Source: Phytomonas francai
Taxonomy: Eukaryota > Euglenozoa > Kinetoplastea > Trypanosomatida > Trypanosomatidae
Direction: 5' to 3'
Assembly: GCA_001766655.1 (NCBI GenBank)
Contig: MJCC01000003.1
Coordinates: 491,725-555,724, forward strand
Length of the DNA: 64,000 nt
Position numbers and translations under genes: made by a program. Below, in pieces: positions 28,625 to 37,643 of the stretch; position 1 is the first letter of the stretch; each line of letters opens with the position of its first letter. A model generated the notes under the pieces. It had not been told where the DNA came from, made no database searches, and saw nothing but the letters and a program-made list of their open reading frames with translations.

Positions 28625-31249
28625 ATGTCTGAACCCAGTGAGCATGAATATGACAGTGTTAGTGATATATCCGAGATCAGTCCAGAATCGGATGTCCTCG
28701 CCCCTGTCCAAAAGCGGATCGAGGAACAGCTGAAAAAGCATCTTCGGGAAATACACCAGCAACTTACTGAAGCTAAAAATGAATTCAAGGCGGTTCATAT
28801 GGAGCGCGAGAGCTGTGGCGCAAATTTATACAACGCCCAGCACCACCTTGCGAAGCTGCAAGAGACATTAGAAAAGTATAATGAAAGTCATTCGGCCATT
28901 CAAGCAGAGTACGGAGAGAAGCTTAAAGAGCGCGATAGGCTGTCAGGTATTACAGAGTCAGCGCAGCGGAAGGCAGAAGAAATGCAAAAGCAATATAATA
29001 AGCTCCAGGGAGAACTTTCCAAGTTAACTGAGACTGTCCTTAAAGTGGATCAATTCAACGAGCATTTAAAGGGTGAAATGGAACTTGAGCGACGAGCTGC
29101 GCATAAGACTGAGGATGACGTAGCCGCTTTAGAGAAAGCAAAGCTTCGCCAAGATGCGCTTGTTCGGTCACTCGAGGAGCGTATTTATTCGTTCGAAGAG
29201 CAGTCCGCCTCGCTGAGTGAGCAAATTGAGGCTCAGCGAAAGGAGACTCAGTTCGCCCGGGATACCCTTGCCGAAGCGATGGGTGAGATTGAAGCGATAA
29301 ATGTTGAAAAGAAGCAGCTTGCCCAACAGTGGAAAAGTTCACTGGTCGGTATTCAACGCCGGCATGATGCCATGAAAAAGACAGAGGAGGCTCTTAATAC
29401 ACAAAAGGAAACCTTACAGACTCTTGAGAACGAAATCACTCGTTATCGACAGGATATTCGTAGAGAACAGGCGGAGAATACGAAGCTGAATGAATTTTCA
29501 TCGCGTGTGGATAATGAAATAATTGTGCTTGAGAAACAAATGGATATTTTGTTCGATAAGCGGGACAAATCTTCGGAAAGCTACTCCCTCCTTAAATCAA
29601 GTGTAGAGCAAACTGAGGCTGAGATCAAGGTCCTGGAGCAGCAGCTCAGAATCAAATCTAAAGAAGTCAGTGAAGTGAACAAGGAGATCCTGAAGCATGA
29701 CAACGCGGTCAAGTCGATGGAAGGTGAAGTTCTAAAGTACCTCACTGAGCAAACCTCATTGAAAAAGGGAAGCCAAAATATTTTAAGAGAGATTGAAAAG
29801 ATAAAGGACACGATCAACACAAAAGAAATTCAGATCACGAATATGGAAAATGAGCTTGCTCGAATCCGGGTGGATTACCTGCAGGCTAACGCGTACAATG
29901 AGACCCTCCAGGAGACTCTCGAGGGTCTTGAAAGTGAGCTGCAGACGCGTGGCGCGCTTATCGAAAAGATGCAGCAAGACATTCGCCGCCGCAATGACGA
30001 CATCGACCGTAAGCAGAAGCGGCTGGATCAGCTCAACCAACACTACGAACAAATCATGAGCGCGCATGCCGGCGAAAGCGGTGAACATGTTGGGCCTCTT
30101 GAAGCTACTATTAATAGTCTCTCAAAGTCGATTTCGGAGAGGTCAAAGGAGAACGAGGTGCTCCAGCAGGAGTGGATCAAGCTACAGACCGAGCTCGTTG
30201 ATTATAACATCACGATGAATGAGATCAATGACGCTATTCTTGATTACCAATCCAAGAGTGCCATTTTAGCACAGAAAAGAAATCGGCTAGCCTCTGCTAT
30301 TCAGTTAAAAAAGCAGGAGATTGCGTCATTAGCTAGCAAGACCGAAGCCATGCATGTCGAAATGAAGCGGGTCAATACTTTTCTCGTTAAGAATGTCGAA
30401 ACCACGAAAAATACTACCAATGATACATTCCTCTTAGAGAACGAGCTTCTCAAGCGTTTAGAGGATAAGAAGCGCGAAGCGATTCAGCTTGAGTGGAAAG
30501 TTGACGCGGCTCGACAAGCCAAGTCTGAGATTCTTCAACAAATACTGGACTGTGAGCGCGATATTTTATTTTGGGATAGAAAACTTCAAATAGCACGGGA
30601 AACAGAGATGGCCCTTGACCCTTCCGTTGGACGAGCAGAGATTGAAAAAATGAAAAAGGAGATTCTTTTTATGGAGGAACGCCTGTCCCAACTTCAACGC
30701 GAGCAGAAGTTTCTGATTGGTGAAATGCAAAAGCTCATTGATCATCGGGAGGTCATCCGCATGAAAGGGAAGGCCGTTCTAAATGCCACCCATTCTCAAA
30801 AGCGCGGTGTGACACGCCTTGGTGTGGAAAAAGAGAATACCCGGCTGTTCAAAGAGCTAAATGGAAAACGCCAGGAATCCCAGGCCAAGGAAAAACAAGT
30901 AAAGGAAAGCTTAGCTGAAATGGAAAAAACGGTCGCGGAGGTCGACCAGACTAAGCATGAGATTGAAGAAATTGACGGGCAGATAGAGGCGTATCGAAGG
31001 CAATTGGCTTCTATTCGAAAAGAAAAAATTCACATTGATGGGGAAAGAGAAATCAAACAAAACACTTTCCAACGGCTTCGCGAAGCTGAAAGAGGCTCGT
31101 ACAAACTTACCTGCTATCCTGAGGATACAGGAGCAGAGGAGGCGCGCTTGGAGGAGGGCAGGCAAAATACGATACGAATTATGGAGGAACTTTCTAACCA
31201 GTTTCCAGAACTCACTTCAGAGCTTCAAGACCTGATGGGAAGTGTATAA
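28625..31249 (+). CDS. CCDC40: Axonemal ruler protein CCDC40 (FAP172)
   Basis: An 874-residue protein that is coiled coil almost throughout. CCDC40 with CCDC39 forms the 96-nm axonemal ruler that positions inner dynein arms, radial spokes and the nexin link. Family-specific stretches are visible: EIEAINVEKKQLAQQWKSSL then VGIQRRHDA; GEHVGPLEATINSLSKSI; CERDILFWDRKLQIARET; and VGRAEIEKMKKEI. These match conserved points in vertebrate CCDC40 rather than CCDC39. The C-terminus has the short Pro-containing end NQFPELTSELQDLM, also like the family. The acidic N-terminus (MSEPSEHEYDSVSDISEISP) is short. ATG at 28625. DRC8 and IFT57 lie just across the switch region. Confidence 0.9.
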   Translation: MSEPSEHEYDSVSDISEISPESDVLAPVQKRIEEQLKKHLREIHQQLTEAKNEFKAVHMERESCGANLYNAQHHLAKLQETLEKYNESHSAIQAEYGEKLKERDRLSGITESAQRKAEEMQKQYNKLQGELSKLTETVLKVDQFNEHLKGEMELERRAAHKTEDDVAALEKAKLRQDALVRSLEERIYSFEEQSASLSEQIEAQRKETQFARDTLAEAMGEIEAINVEKKQLAQQWKSSLVGIQRRHDAMKKTEEALNTQKETLQTLENEITRYRQDIRREQAENTKLNEFSSRVDNEIIVLEKQMDILFDKRDKSSESYSLLKSSVEQTEAEIKVLEQQLRIKSKEVSEVNKEILKHDNAVKSMEGEVLKYLTEQTSLKKGSQNILREIEKIKDTINTKEIQITNMENELARIRVDYLQANAYNETLQETLEGLESELQTRGALIEKMQQDIRRRNDDIDRKQKRLDQLNQHYEQIMSAHAGESGEHVGPLEATINSLSKSISERSKENEVLQQEWIKLQTELVDYNITMNEINDAILDYQSKSAILAQKRNRLASAIQLKKQEIASLASKTEAMHVEMKRVNTFLVKNVETTKNTTNDTFLLENELLKRLEDKKREAIQLEWKVDAARQAKSEILQQILDCERDILFWDRKLQIARETEMALDPSVGRAEIEKMKKEILFMEERLSQLQREQKFLIGEMQKLIDHREVIRMKGKAVLNATHSQKRGVTRLGVEKENTRLFKELNGKRQESQAKEKQVKESLAEMEKTVAEVDQTKHEIEEIDGQIEAYRRQLASIRKEKIHIDGEREIKQNTFQRLREAERGSYKLTCYPEDTGAEEARLEEGRQNTIRIMEELSNQFPELTSELQDLMGSV

Positions 31250-31699
31250 AGAAACAGCCTCTGAACACCATACGCATCCCTTTTTCATTTATTTTGCCTT
31301 TATCTCATTATTTTTTATAGATGTATGTAAGAACATTCTTGTTTTACTTCTGTGTAAAGCTGTGAAGTGGAAAAGATATCGACAGGGAAACATGTTGTAT
31401 AAAATTTCCGATGCATATTTCAAATGAACTTGTAAATGGTGTTTTTTAGGTGTTTATTACATACTCTCTGCATCAAACAGGAGAGGGGGGGGGGAGGGGG
31501 GGTAATGCCCATGCTTTTCATTAGTTCAACTTTATTGTGTCCTACTTTTCACTTTTACTGTCCCGATAGGAAGTAGTTACTTAGCAACGAATACAATCCC
31601 AGGCTCCTACTGCATGGTAAGCAAGGGTTTGTAACGGACGTGTGCTCTCTTTTTTGGTCAAGAATACCCTTATCTCAGTCCAAGAGGCTTGCGACCCGA
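31250..31699. other. Intergenic spacer, 450 bp
   Basis: AT-rich spacer with two G-runs at 31485-31494 and 31496-31502. A pyrimidine stretch at 31646-31679 ends in AG and precedes the next ATG. An upstream in-frame GTG at 31640 is not used as a start. No other gene. Confidence 0.6.
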
Positions 31700-33568
31700 A
31701 TGCCCGATAGCATCGACAAGACGCTTCCATCTTGGTCTGCGACTGGGGTTTTTCAAACGCTTCAGCATACCTTGGGGGATCGACGGCACAGCAGCAGCGC
31801 TGTCGAAGACGCGGTATGGTTTCATCACGCACAGCACCTTCTCTACAGTGCGAGCCTCCGCCCGGATGTCGCGTCCCGTGTTTTATCATGTTTCCTTTTC
31901 CTAGAGTCCGGGTTCACATCCCTCCGAACTGAAAATCCTCAGACCGTTTCTTACCTTAAAAAGATGTGCCAACACGCGAAACAAGTTAATGAGGATTATT
32001 ACGCCAATCAATCCCGGCTTAATCACAGGGATGATGTGGCCGATTCGGATGATTCCTCTATCCCACAACGGTACGATCTACCACAGGATGAAGTAACCTT
32101 TGTAGCCACTTTTATGGAGCCTTTTCTCAATGGTACAATTCCACCTCTCCAAAAGAGTCTTGAATGTGTTTTAGGATCTAGCCCTTCTGACGTCGATGAC
32201 AGCGATGACCAAAAAAATATGCTCCAGCTCCTTGATCATCTTTTGTCTCGCATCTTGCAGACCCAACAGAGTGGAGAACAATTTCAAATGGGCGAACCTG
32301 TAGAGCGGAGCCCCAGCGATGCAGACGCACCATCAAAAGATTCTTTACGAAAATTGGTGCTCTCTACAGCTCAGAAGGAGGATACAGAAGGACTAGACAC
32401 TACAAAACACAATGCTCCTTCGTCATCAATGCAGGAGCAGCCGTTAGCGGAGGCAATGAGTCAAGACCCAAAGGATTGTTTTTCCACTTCGCATCTTTCG
32501 CTTATCGACGTATTGTTCGGTCCAGATTCACGTGATACGCACATGCTTCGTACACCGGAATTTAACGACGCCGACCTGCGGCAATGGAGGTCGTTTAACA
32601 CGCACTCCGGTACCTTGGAGAACACGGACGACTACCTACCATTTCGCACGCGAACTCGTGAGGAAATGCGGCAACAGGCAGCCGCGGATGAGGTGCACGT
32701 GAACCGCATGACGGTAGTCGTGCGCGACGGGGGAGCCATCGGGGCGCCAGAATGGGAGGCCTGTAGAGAAGAATCGGATTCGAAACCCCAAGCGAGCCGC
32801 TCGTCATCACCTCTGCCCGCAGATCAAACACTGCGTGAGAACGGAAACGATCAGGCGGATAAAGATGGTCGTAGGGCTGAGCCGTCAGAAGGTGTCTCGG
32901 TTCTCAATAGGGACGATGAAAAGAAACAAGACAGCAACACGACGTGGGTAAAGGATGGTGAGCTCGTGATGATCGGTGGACGTTTAGTGGTTCAGCCGGG
33001 TGGCTATCCAAGGAAAAGGCAAAGAAGAGAGCCAAAGGACATTAAAAATAGCAATAAGGACAACAAAGGAGCACAGAAGAACGAAAGCAAGAAAAATATT
33101 AATGAAGGTGGTATGGAGATATCAAACGATAACTTTCTTCCCCAAAGCGAATCTAAGATAGCACCAAATCATCCCTCTCAAAGTCATGCTTCTCGCATGA
33201 GCAGTGATAAAGGGCGAGATGGAGAATTGGAAACAGAAGGGTCGGATTCAAAGAGTAAATCTGTACGTACTGAAGAGTCTAATAAAATTATTAAAAATGT
33301 GAGCAGCCCAGAAAAGAGAAAGCGTAAGAATCAAAACAACACGAGTAAAACATCGCAGTCAGGTTCTGCTTCAAGTATGCGAGTTGTTCCGACACACAAT
33401 GTTCCTGTACTTTCACGGGAAGAGGTTGTTAAACTTGTAGAGGGATGGCAACTTTCCAATACGCTTCGAGAAGCCTTTTTGGTTGGACTCGAACCTGGGG
33501 AACCCTCTGCATCATCTGAGTCTGCTAAAACAGTACTGAAGCTTGAAAACAGTAAAACCAGCGAGTAA
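31700..33568 (+). CDS. Hypothetical Lys/Ser-rich protein (622 aa)
   Basis: ATG at 31700, about 20 bases after an AG preceded by a pyrimidine stretch. Residues 1-130 look helical (AVEDAVWFHHAQHLLYSAS; SRVLSCFLFLESGFTS). A second helical block (TFVATFMEPFLNGTIPPLQK) and an acidic linker follow. Residues about 280-370 form a further conserved-looking block (LIDVLFGPDSRDTH; YLPFRTRTREEMRQQAAADE). Residues about 395-575 are disordered and rich in Lys, Asn, Ser and Glu, and include basic clusters such as PRKRQRREPK that could act as nuclear localisation signals. A short C-terminal helix (LSREEVVKLVEGWQLS) ends the protein. No family recognised; nuclear location is inference. Confidence 0.8.
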   Translation: MPDSIDKTLPSWSATGVFQTLQHTLGDRRHSSSAVEDAVWFHHAQHLLYSASLRPDVASRVLSCFLFLESGFTSLRTENPQTVSYLKKMCQHAKQVNEDYYANQSRLNHRDDVADSDDSSIPQRYDLPQDEVTFVATFMEPFLNGTIPPLQKSLECVLGSSPSDVDDSDDQKNMLQLLDHLLSRILQTQQSGEQFQMGEPVERSPSDADAPSKDSLRKLVLSTAQKEDTEGLDTTKHNAPSSSMQEQPLAEAMSQDPKDCFSTSHLSLIDVLFGPDSRDTHMLRTPEFNDADLRQWRSFNTHSGTLENTDDYLPFRTRTREEMRQQAAADEVHVNRMTVVVRDGGAIGAPEWEACREESDSKPQASRSSSPLPADQTLRENGNDQADKDGRRAEPSEGVSVLNRDDEKKQDSNTTWVKDGELVMIGGRLVVQPGGYPRKRQRREPKDIKNSNKDNKGAQKNESKKNINEGGMEISNDNFLPQSESKIAPNHPSQSHASRMSSDKGRDGELETEGSDSKSKSVRTEESNKIIKNVSSPEKRKRKNQNNTSKTSQSGSASSMRVVPTHNVPVLSREEVVKLVEGWQLSNTLREAFLVGLEPGEPSASSESAKTVLKLENSKTSE

Positions 33569-33973
33569 AAGCGTTTAGTCCGCATTTTAGGCAATGCCCT
33601 TGCCGTTTTTTTCCCAATACAATAAAAAGGACTTTTAGTATTCGTGCTACATAATTACCACGACATAGTAGTCTGTAGCTATAATGTAACGTGATAACAT
33701 ATCGTTGAGTGCCAGTCTTTGATATTGGATTCATATACATCGTCACCAGCACCCTAAAGCTTGATATCATTACAACATTCGCTATGCTTTAAGAAACGTA
33801 TACTGAAATGTAAAGAAGTTTTGATGTGCTCGTTTGTCAATGATTCAACGCTGGAGATGAGCATGTTAATAAAAGGGATTCAGAGTATGTCATATTATTA
33901 CCCGTTTTCATCACTCATACTTCCTTTTCACACTTGCTCATGTTTTTCCAATTCCTACAATCTTCTAAGAAGG
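33569..33973. other. Intergenic spacer, 405 bp
   Basis: AT-rich. The downstream frame is open back to a TTG at 33761, but the stretch is T-rich spacer with a pyrimidine tract and an AG just before 33974. No separate gene. Confidence 0.6.
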
Positions 33974-35221
33974 ATGGATAAACCTAAAGATCATTCGCAA
34001 TTTTCTAATAATACCGTTATTGTAAAACATGAGAAAGATCAGAACCCAGTCCCTTGTGATTTATTGAAGGGCGAGTATGTGGATGAGGTCCTTTTCAGCT
34101 CACTTGAGGCAAACTTATTCAGTTCGGCTGGGTGCATTCTTTGGCAGACTAAGACTCTACATCAGAAATTACAGTATGAACAGAAGAAGCGACAGCATGA
34201 CCACACTGGGTATGGCTACTTTCATCGACAGATGCTTGATAAGTTGGAAGAAAGAAAGCGCGTTTTGTCTGAAGGCCTAAGGGACTTAGCGAGGTCCATG
34301 GGTGCTTCCTATGAAAATGAAGCTATGAGCCATGAGACGTTTGAGGTGACTCCTATCGTTGGCGCGAGTGGGCAAGATGCAACACTTGAGAAGGTCGATA
34401 TGGCAGAAACAGAGGGCTATTCATCAGAGGTAGTGGCAGCTCTGCCTGAATCTGATATGCTGTCTTTTGAGGAAGGATTACCTAATTCGCATGGAAAACC
34501 GTTGCCCAAGAGAGCTAGAGTGGAGAAGGAAGTGGAAAAATGCAATGCAATTAGCGATAGCAATGAACCGAAAAGTGCACTGGCACGGTTAGTTGCGCAA
34601 GCAAGAGCTAAGGAACGGCAGAAATGTGATAACTTTCCTGCGTCTTCTACCTCCGAAACAGGAAAATCGCATAGTAAAATGGTAACATTCGGTGGAAATG
34701 TAACTGTTCCCGAAACTCCAAGTAATCCAGCTTCAGAAGTGTACCGTGTTGGTGCTCACATTGGCGTAAGTAATAAAACAGAGTCTACTCTAGATAAAGA
34801 GGCCTCAGATGACGAAGACTTTGCAACTCCCCTTCCCTCTGCCATTATGCAATTACAGTCTACAAAGCATACAGATCTTGCATCCAACGTACCCGAAGGG
34901 ACCTCTGAAGCTGTGGAGAAACACCCTTCACAGATGACAAGGGAGGAGTTTTTAAGCCAGTATAAGCGCGCCCCGAGACGTGGTGAAATAGGTCAGGATC
35001 CGGACCAGATTGCTCGTGCCGAGGAGCTTGGGTATGTGATGTCGGGTTCGCAAAGCAAGGCATCACAAATATATGTAGACCGCATTCAGAGACAGCTGCA
35101 CGAGCGCGAAGCTGCGCGGCTGCATCAGCAGTTTCGTGAGGTGGAGGATAAGCTTATGGATCAGAAACTGATCCAAAGTCTTTTAGACATAATTCATGCC
35201 AAAAAAAATCTATCTAGTTGA
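33974..35221 (+). CDS. NKAP: NKAP C-terminal-domain protein (415 aa)
   Basis: The last 90 residues (about 324-415) carry the NKAP/SynMuv domain: FLSQYKRAPRRGEIGQDPDQ, then ELGYVMSGS and a charged helix to the end. The PRRGEIG and GYVMSGS motifs are diagnostic. In other eukaryotes NKAP is a nuclear protein tied to the catalytic spliceosome and to transcriptional repression. The N-terminal 320 residues are mostly disordered and acidic, with one conserved-looking helical block (about 40-120: CILWQTKTLHQKLQYEQKKR; HRQMLDKLEERKRVLSEGLR). The ATG at 33974 was chosen over upstream Mets because a splice-like pyrimidine tract lies between them. The family RS-rich N-terminus is absent. Domain call is firm; role here is inferred. 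Confidence 0.85.
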   Translation: MDKPKDHSQFSNNTVIVKHEKDQNPVPCDLLKGEYVDEVLFSSLEANLFSSAGCILWQTKTLHQKLQYEQKKRQHDHTGYGYFHRQMLDKLEERKRVLSEGLRDLARSMGASYENEAMSHETFEVTPIVGASGQDATLEKVDMAETEGYSSEVVAALPESDMLSFEEGLPNSHGKPLPKRARVEKEVEKCNAISDSNEPKSALARLVAQARAKERQKCDNFPASSTSETGKSHSKMVTFGGNVTVPETPSNPASEVYRVGAHIGVSNKTESTLDKEASDDEDFATPLPSAIMQLQSTKHTDLASNVPEGTSEAVEKHPSQMTREEFLSQYKRAPRRGEIGQDPDQIARAEELGYVMSGSQSKASQIYVDRIQRQLHEREAARLHQQFREVEDKLMDQKLIQSLLDIIHAKKNLSS

Positions 35222-35490
35222 TAATAAAAAGAAGACCATGAAAAAAAAAGACGACAAATGTTTAACATGCAACGCCTCTTGTGCGGAAAAGGTCCATTGA
35301 AGAGATGCGGTTAAAACATTAACTTGCGTATTTTTTACGCTCACCAAATTGCTTTATGCGTACTTATATTGTTATTATCATAGTAGTGGCATTTTTTTAA
35401 ATTCACGATTTACTTTGCTTAAGTTACGTTTGATTGACCCTTTCTATTTCTCTAGTACGTCAGGAAGCCCAACGTTGTAGATAATACGTT

Positions 35491-37149
35491 ATGGAATCCA
35501 TCGGTGACCCATCCCTTAGTGTGGCAACACTTGTAGGACAAGCTGTGGCAGTTGGGTTCGGCTCCAAGGTTGTCGTAAGCCTTTATCACATGAATGGGGT
35601 TGACGAGCTGATCCCACACAACGCAGTGACCATAGACGACAACCAAATGATTCGTGCGGTTACTTTTATTCAATTTAAAGGGGGTCCGCTATGTGTGGTC
35701 ACTGCCGGTGACGCAAAATATATCAATATTTATAACCTTGACCCCTTGGTGCAACGTAATCCAGACATATTTCTCAAAAATATCACTGATTCGTCTAGCG
35801 AGACAAAGGACACTGGCTTGCAGCTCTCAGAGTCTAAACCGGTAATCCATGAGATTCTCCCCTGTTACCGCTATGGCCCACACAGCAAACGCATCACGTC
35901 AATGGTAACCGAAGTAGACGGTTGCATTATATTCGCTGACAAATTTGGCGAGGTGTATCGCATGCGACTGAACTGGAATCCTTCTTCTCAGAGTGTTGAG
36001 GTAGTAGATGGCGACGGTAAAACACCAGTGACGTTTCTTTTTCAGCACTTTAGCATCATTTCGACCCTATACCTATCCTCACCCATTCCCCCTTGCGGTG
36101 CGTCGCTAGGCGAGCGTGTGGAGCAAGGCCGGCGCCGCATTTTCAGTTGTGACAAGGACCATCATTGCCGAGTCAGCCACTACCCAGAGGTCTACAATAT
36201 TGAGCAATTCCTTTGGCCTAAGAGTGGGGGACCGGCGGTCATCACATGCGTTGAGGAAATTCCCTTTTTAGGCAAAAGAAGAGATTGTGTCACCCTGGGA
36301 TCGAGCGCATGTGAGAGCAGCGCAGCCGAACAGGGTACCTTTAGTTATTACGTGACCGGCAACTACGAGGGGGAGGTGCTATTCTGGGTCACCCGGAATG
36401 ATCTCTCGCTGAGTTCATCGGAAGAGCCCTTTCAGCTAATCTCTACATATAGGCCTGGGCTCTGTGATGAGACCACGCTGGAAACAGGCGCAGTGCTATC
36501 CGTGGTGTACTTGGCTTGTGGCTGCGGCGCTGTATGTGGTCCAGAGGGAAGATATTCATGCAACCCATCGGGTGGTGTACTTGTGGCGTATGAAAAGATG
36601 AAGGAGGTTGTTTTTTTCGAATTATCTTCAACGACAGAGGACAGATATGAAGCTTATCATTCACTGGTGTGTGGGGGTCGCATTCAACTTGAGCAATTTC
36701 CAGTTGCCATGGTGCGTTGCGACGAATCCACGGCGTTGATTTTGAATAGGAGTGGGGGAACTGTACAAGTTCGTCTCTGTGCGGCACATGGCTCAACTCT
36801 TCAGAGAAGTCATACTGTGGGAGATAAGGAAAGACTGCATTCCGAGGTCCAAAGATGGAATACAAACACAGACGTTGAGTTGCGTTTGTTACCCCACGTG
36901 CCGACACCTCTAGAAGAAGACATCAAAGCCATCATTACGCTCAATGGAACTAATTTATTGAACAAATTAAGCTTGTTTTCACAGTGGCAAAAGACAGTTT
37001 CAGATCCCCGTACGCGGAAGAAGAACCTCGGTAGCGGTGATAGTGGAGAGGACGTCAATGCGGATGAGTCTTGTGAATCCAATAAGGTTTCTCACGGGAG
37101 CAAAGATGAGTATAATATAAATAAGCGGACCCGTTCAGATAGCAATTAA
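35491..37149 (+). CDS. TRM82: tRNA (guanine-N7) methyltransferase non-catalytic subunit TRM82/WDR4 (552 aa)
   Basis: TRM82/WDR4 is the WD40 partner that stabilises the TRM8/METTL1 enzyme making m7G46 in tRNA. Visible family motifs: KRITSMVTEVDGCIIFADKF then GEVYR (about 133-157); RIFSCDKDHHCRVSHYPEVY then NIEQF (about 215-240), the equivalent of the 'DRDEKIRVS.YP..Y.IE.F' step; and YVTGNYEGEVLFW (about 287-299). The first blade shows TAGDAKYINIYNL. The protein is longer than the usual 400-450 residues, with insertions between blades and a disordered charged tail (about 500-552). The catalytic TRM8 gene is not in this window. ATG at 35491, following a pyrimidine tract with AG at 35455-35456. 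Confidence 0.85.
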   Translation: MESIGDPSLSVATLVGQAVAVGFGSKVVVSLYHMNGVDELIPHNAVTIDDNQMIRAVTFIQFKGGPLCVVTAGDAKYINIYNLDPLVQRNPDIFLKNITDSSSETKDTGLQLSESKPVIHEILPCYRYGPHSKRITSMVTEVDGCIIFADKFGEVYRMRLNWNPSSQSVEVVDGDGKTPVTFLFQHFSIISTLYLSSPIPPCGASLGERVEQGRRRIFSCDKDHHCRVSHYPEVYNIEQFLWPKSGGPAVITCVEEIPFLGKRRDCVTLGSSACESSAAEQGTFSYYVTGNYEGEVLFWVTRNDLSLSSSEEPFQLISTYRPGLCDETTLETGAVLSVVYLACGCGAVCGPEGRYSCNPSGGVLVAYEKMKEVVFFELSSTTEDRYEAYHSLVCGGRIQLEQFPVAMVRCDESTALILNRSGGTVQVRLCAAHGSTLQRSHTVGDKERLHSEVQRWNTNTDVELRLLPHVPTPLEEDIKAIITLNGTNLLNKLSLFSQWQKTVSDPRTRKKNLGSGDSGEDVNADESCESNKVSHGSKDEYNINKRTRSDSN

Positions 37150-37643
37150 TATTTCATCTGAGATAATAGAGAGCAGGTCTCAGGCTGTATATATATGTGT
37201 GTAATTAAATCTGAAGGGATTTCTAACTATTAATACTATGGTTTGCCCAAGGTATTTTTAATTGCCACTCTAAGCCTTAAACATTCGTCTCTCATTACCA
37301 CTAACGCCCATATCATACGGAGAGCACAATTGGAAATGAGAACAAACCTACATACACCTGTGAACTATTATTATTAGTCAATAAATTAATCTGAAATCTG
37401 GATAGGGGTTCAATAGATTTAGTTTCCAGAGAACTTTTCGACTTATGAAAGCTTTTTTTTGGAGGGGGGGGGGGTATGGGGTATGAAGAAGTGCAAAAGG
37501 GATGCCTCTTTTTAAATCTTCTGTTTGTTTTGTTTTCTCGTGTAATAAGGCAGTTTATTGCAGTATCAGTGGGAAACAAGCTTTTTTCTTGTTTGCTTGA
37601 TACGGCATTTAATAATACACCTTTAAAATATTTATCATAATCC
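37150..37643. other. Intergenic spacer, 494 bp
   Basis: AT-rich spacer with an 11-G run at 37464-37474 and a T-rich stretch at 37505-37620 suited to trans-splicing of the helicase gene. No gene recognised. Confidence 0.6.
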
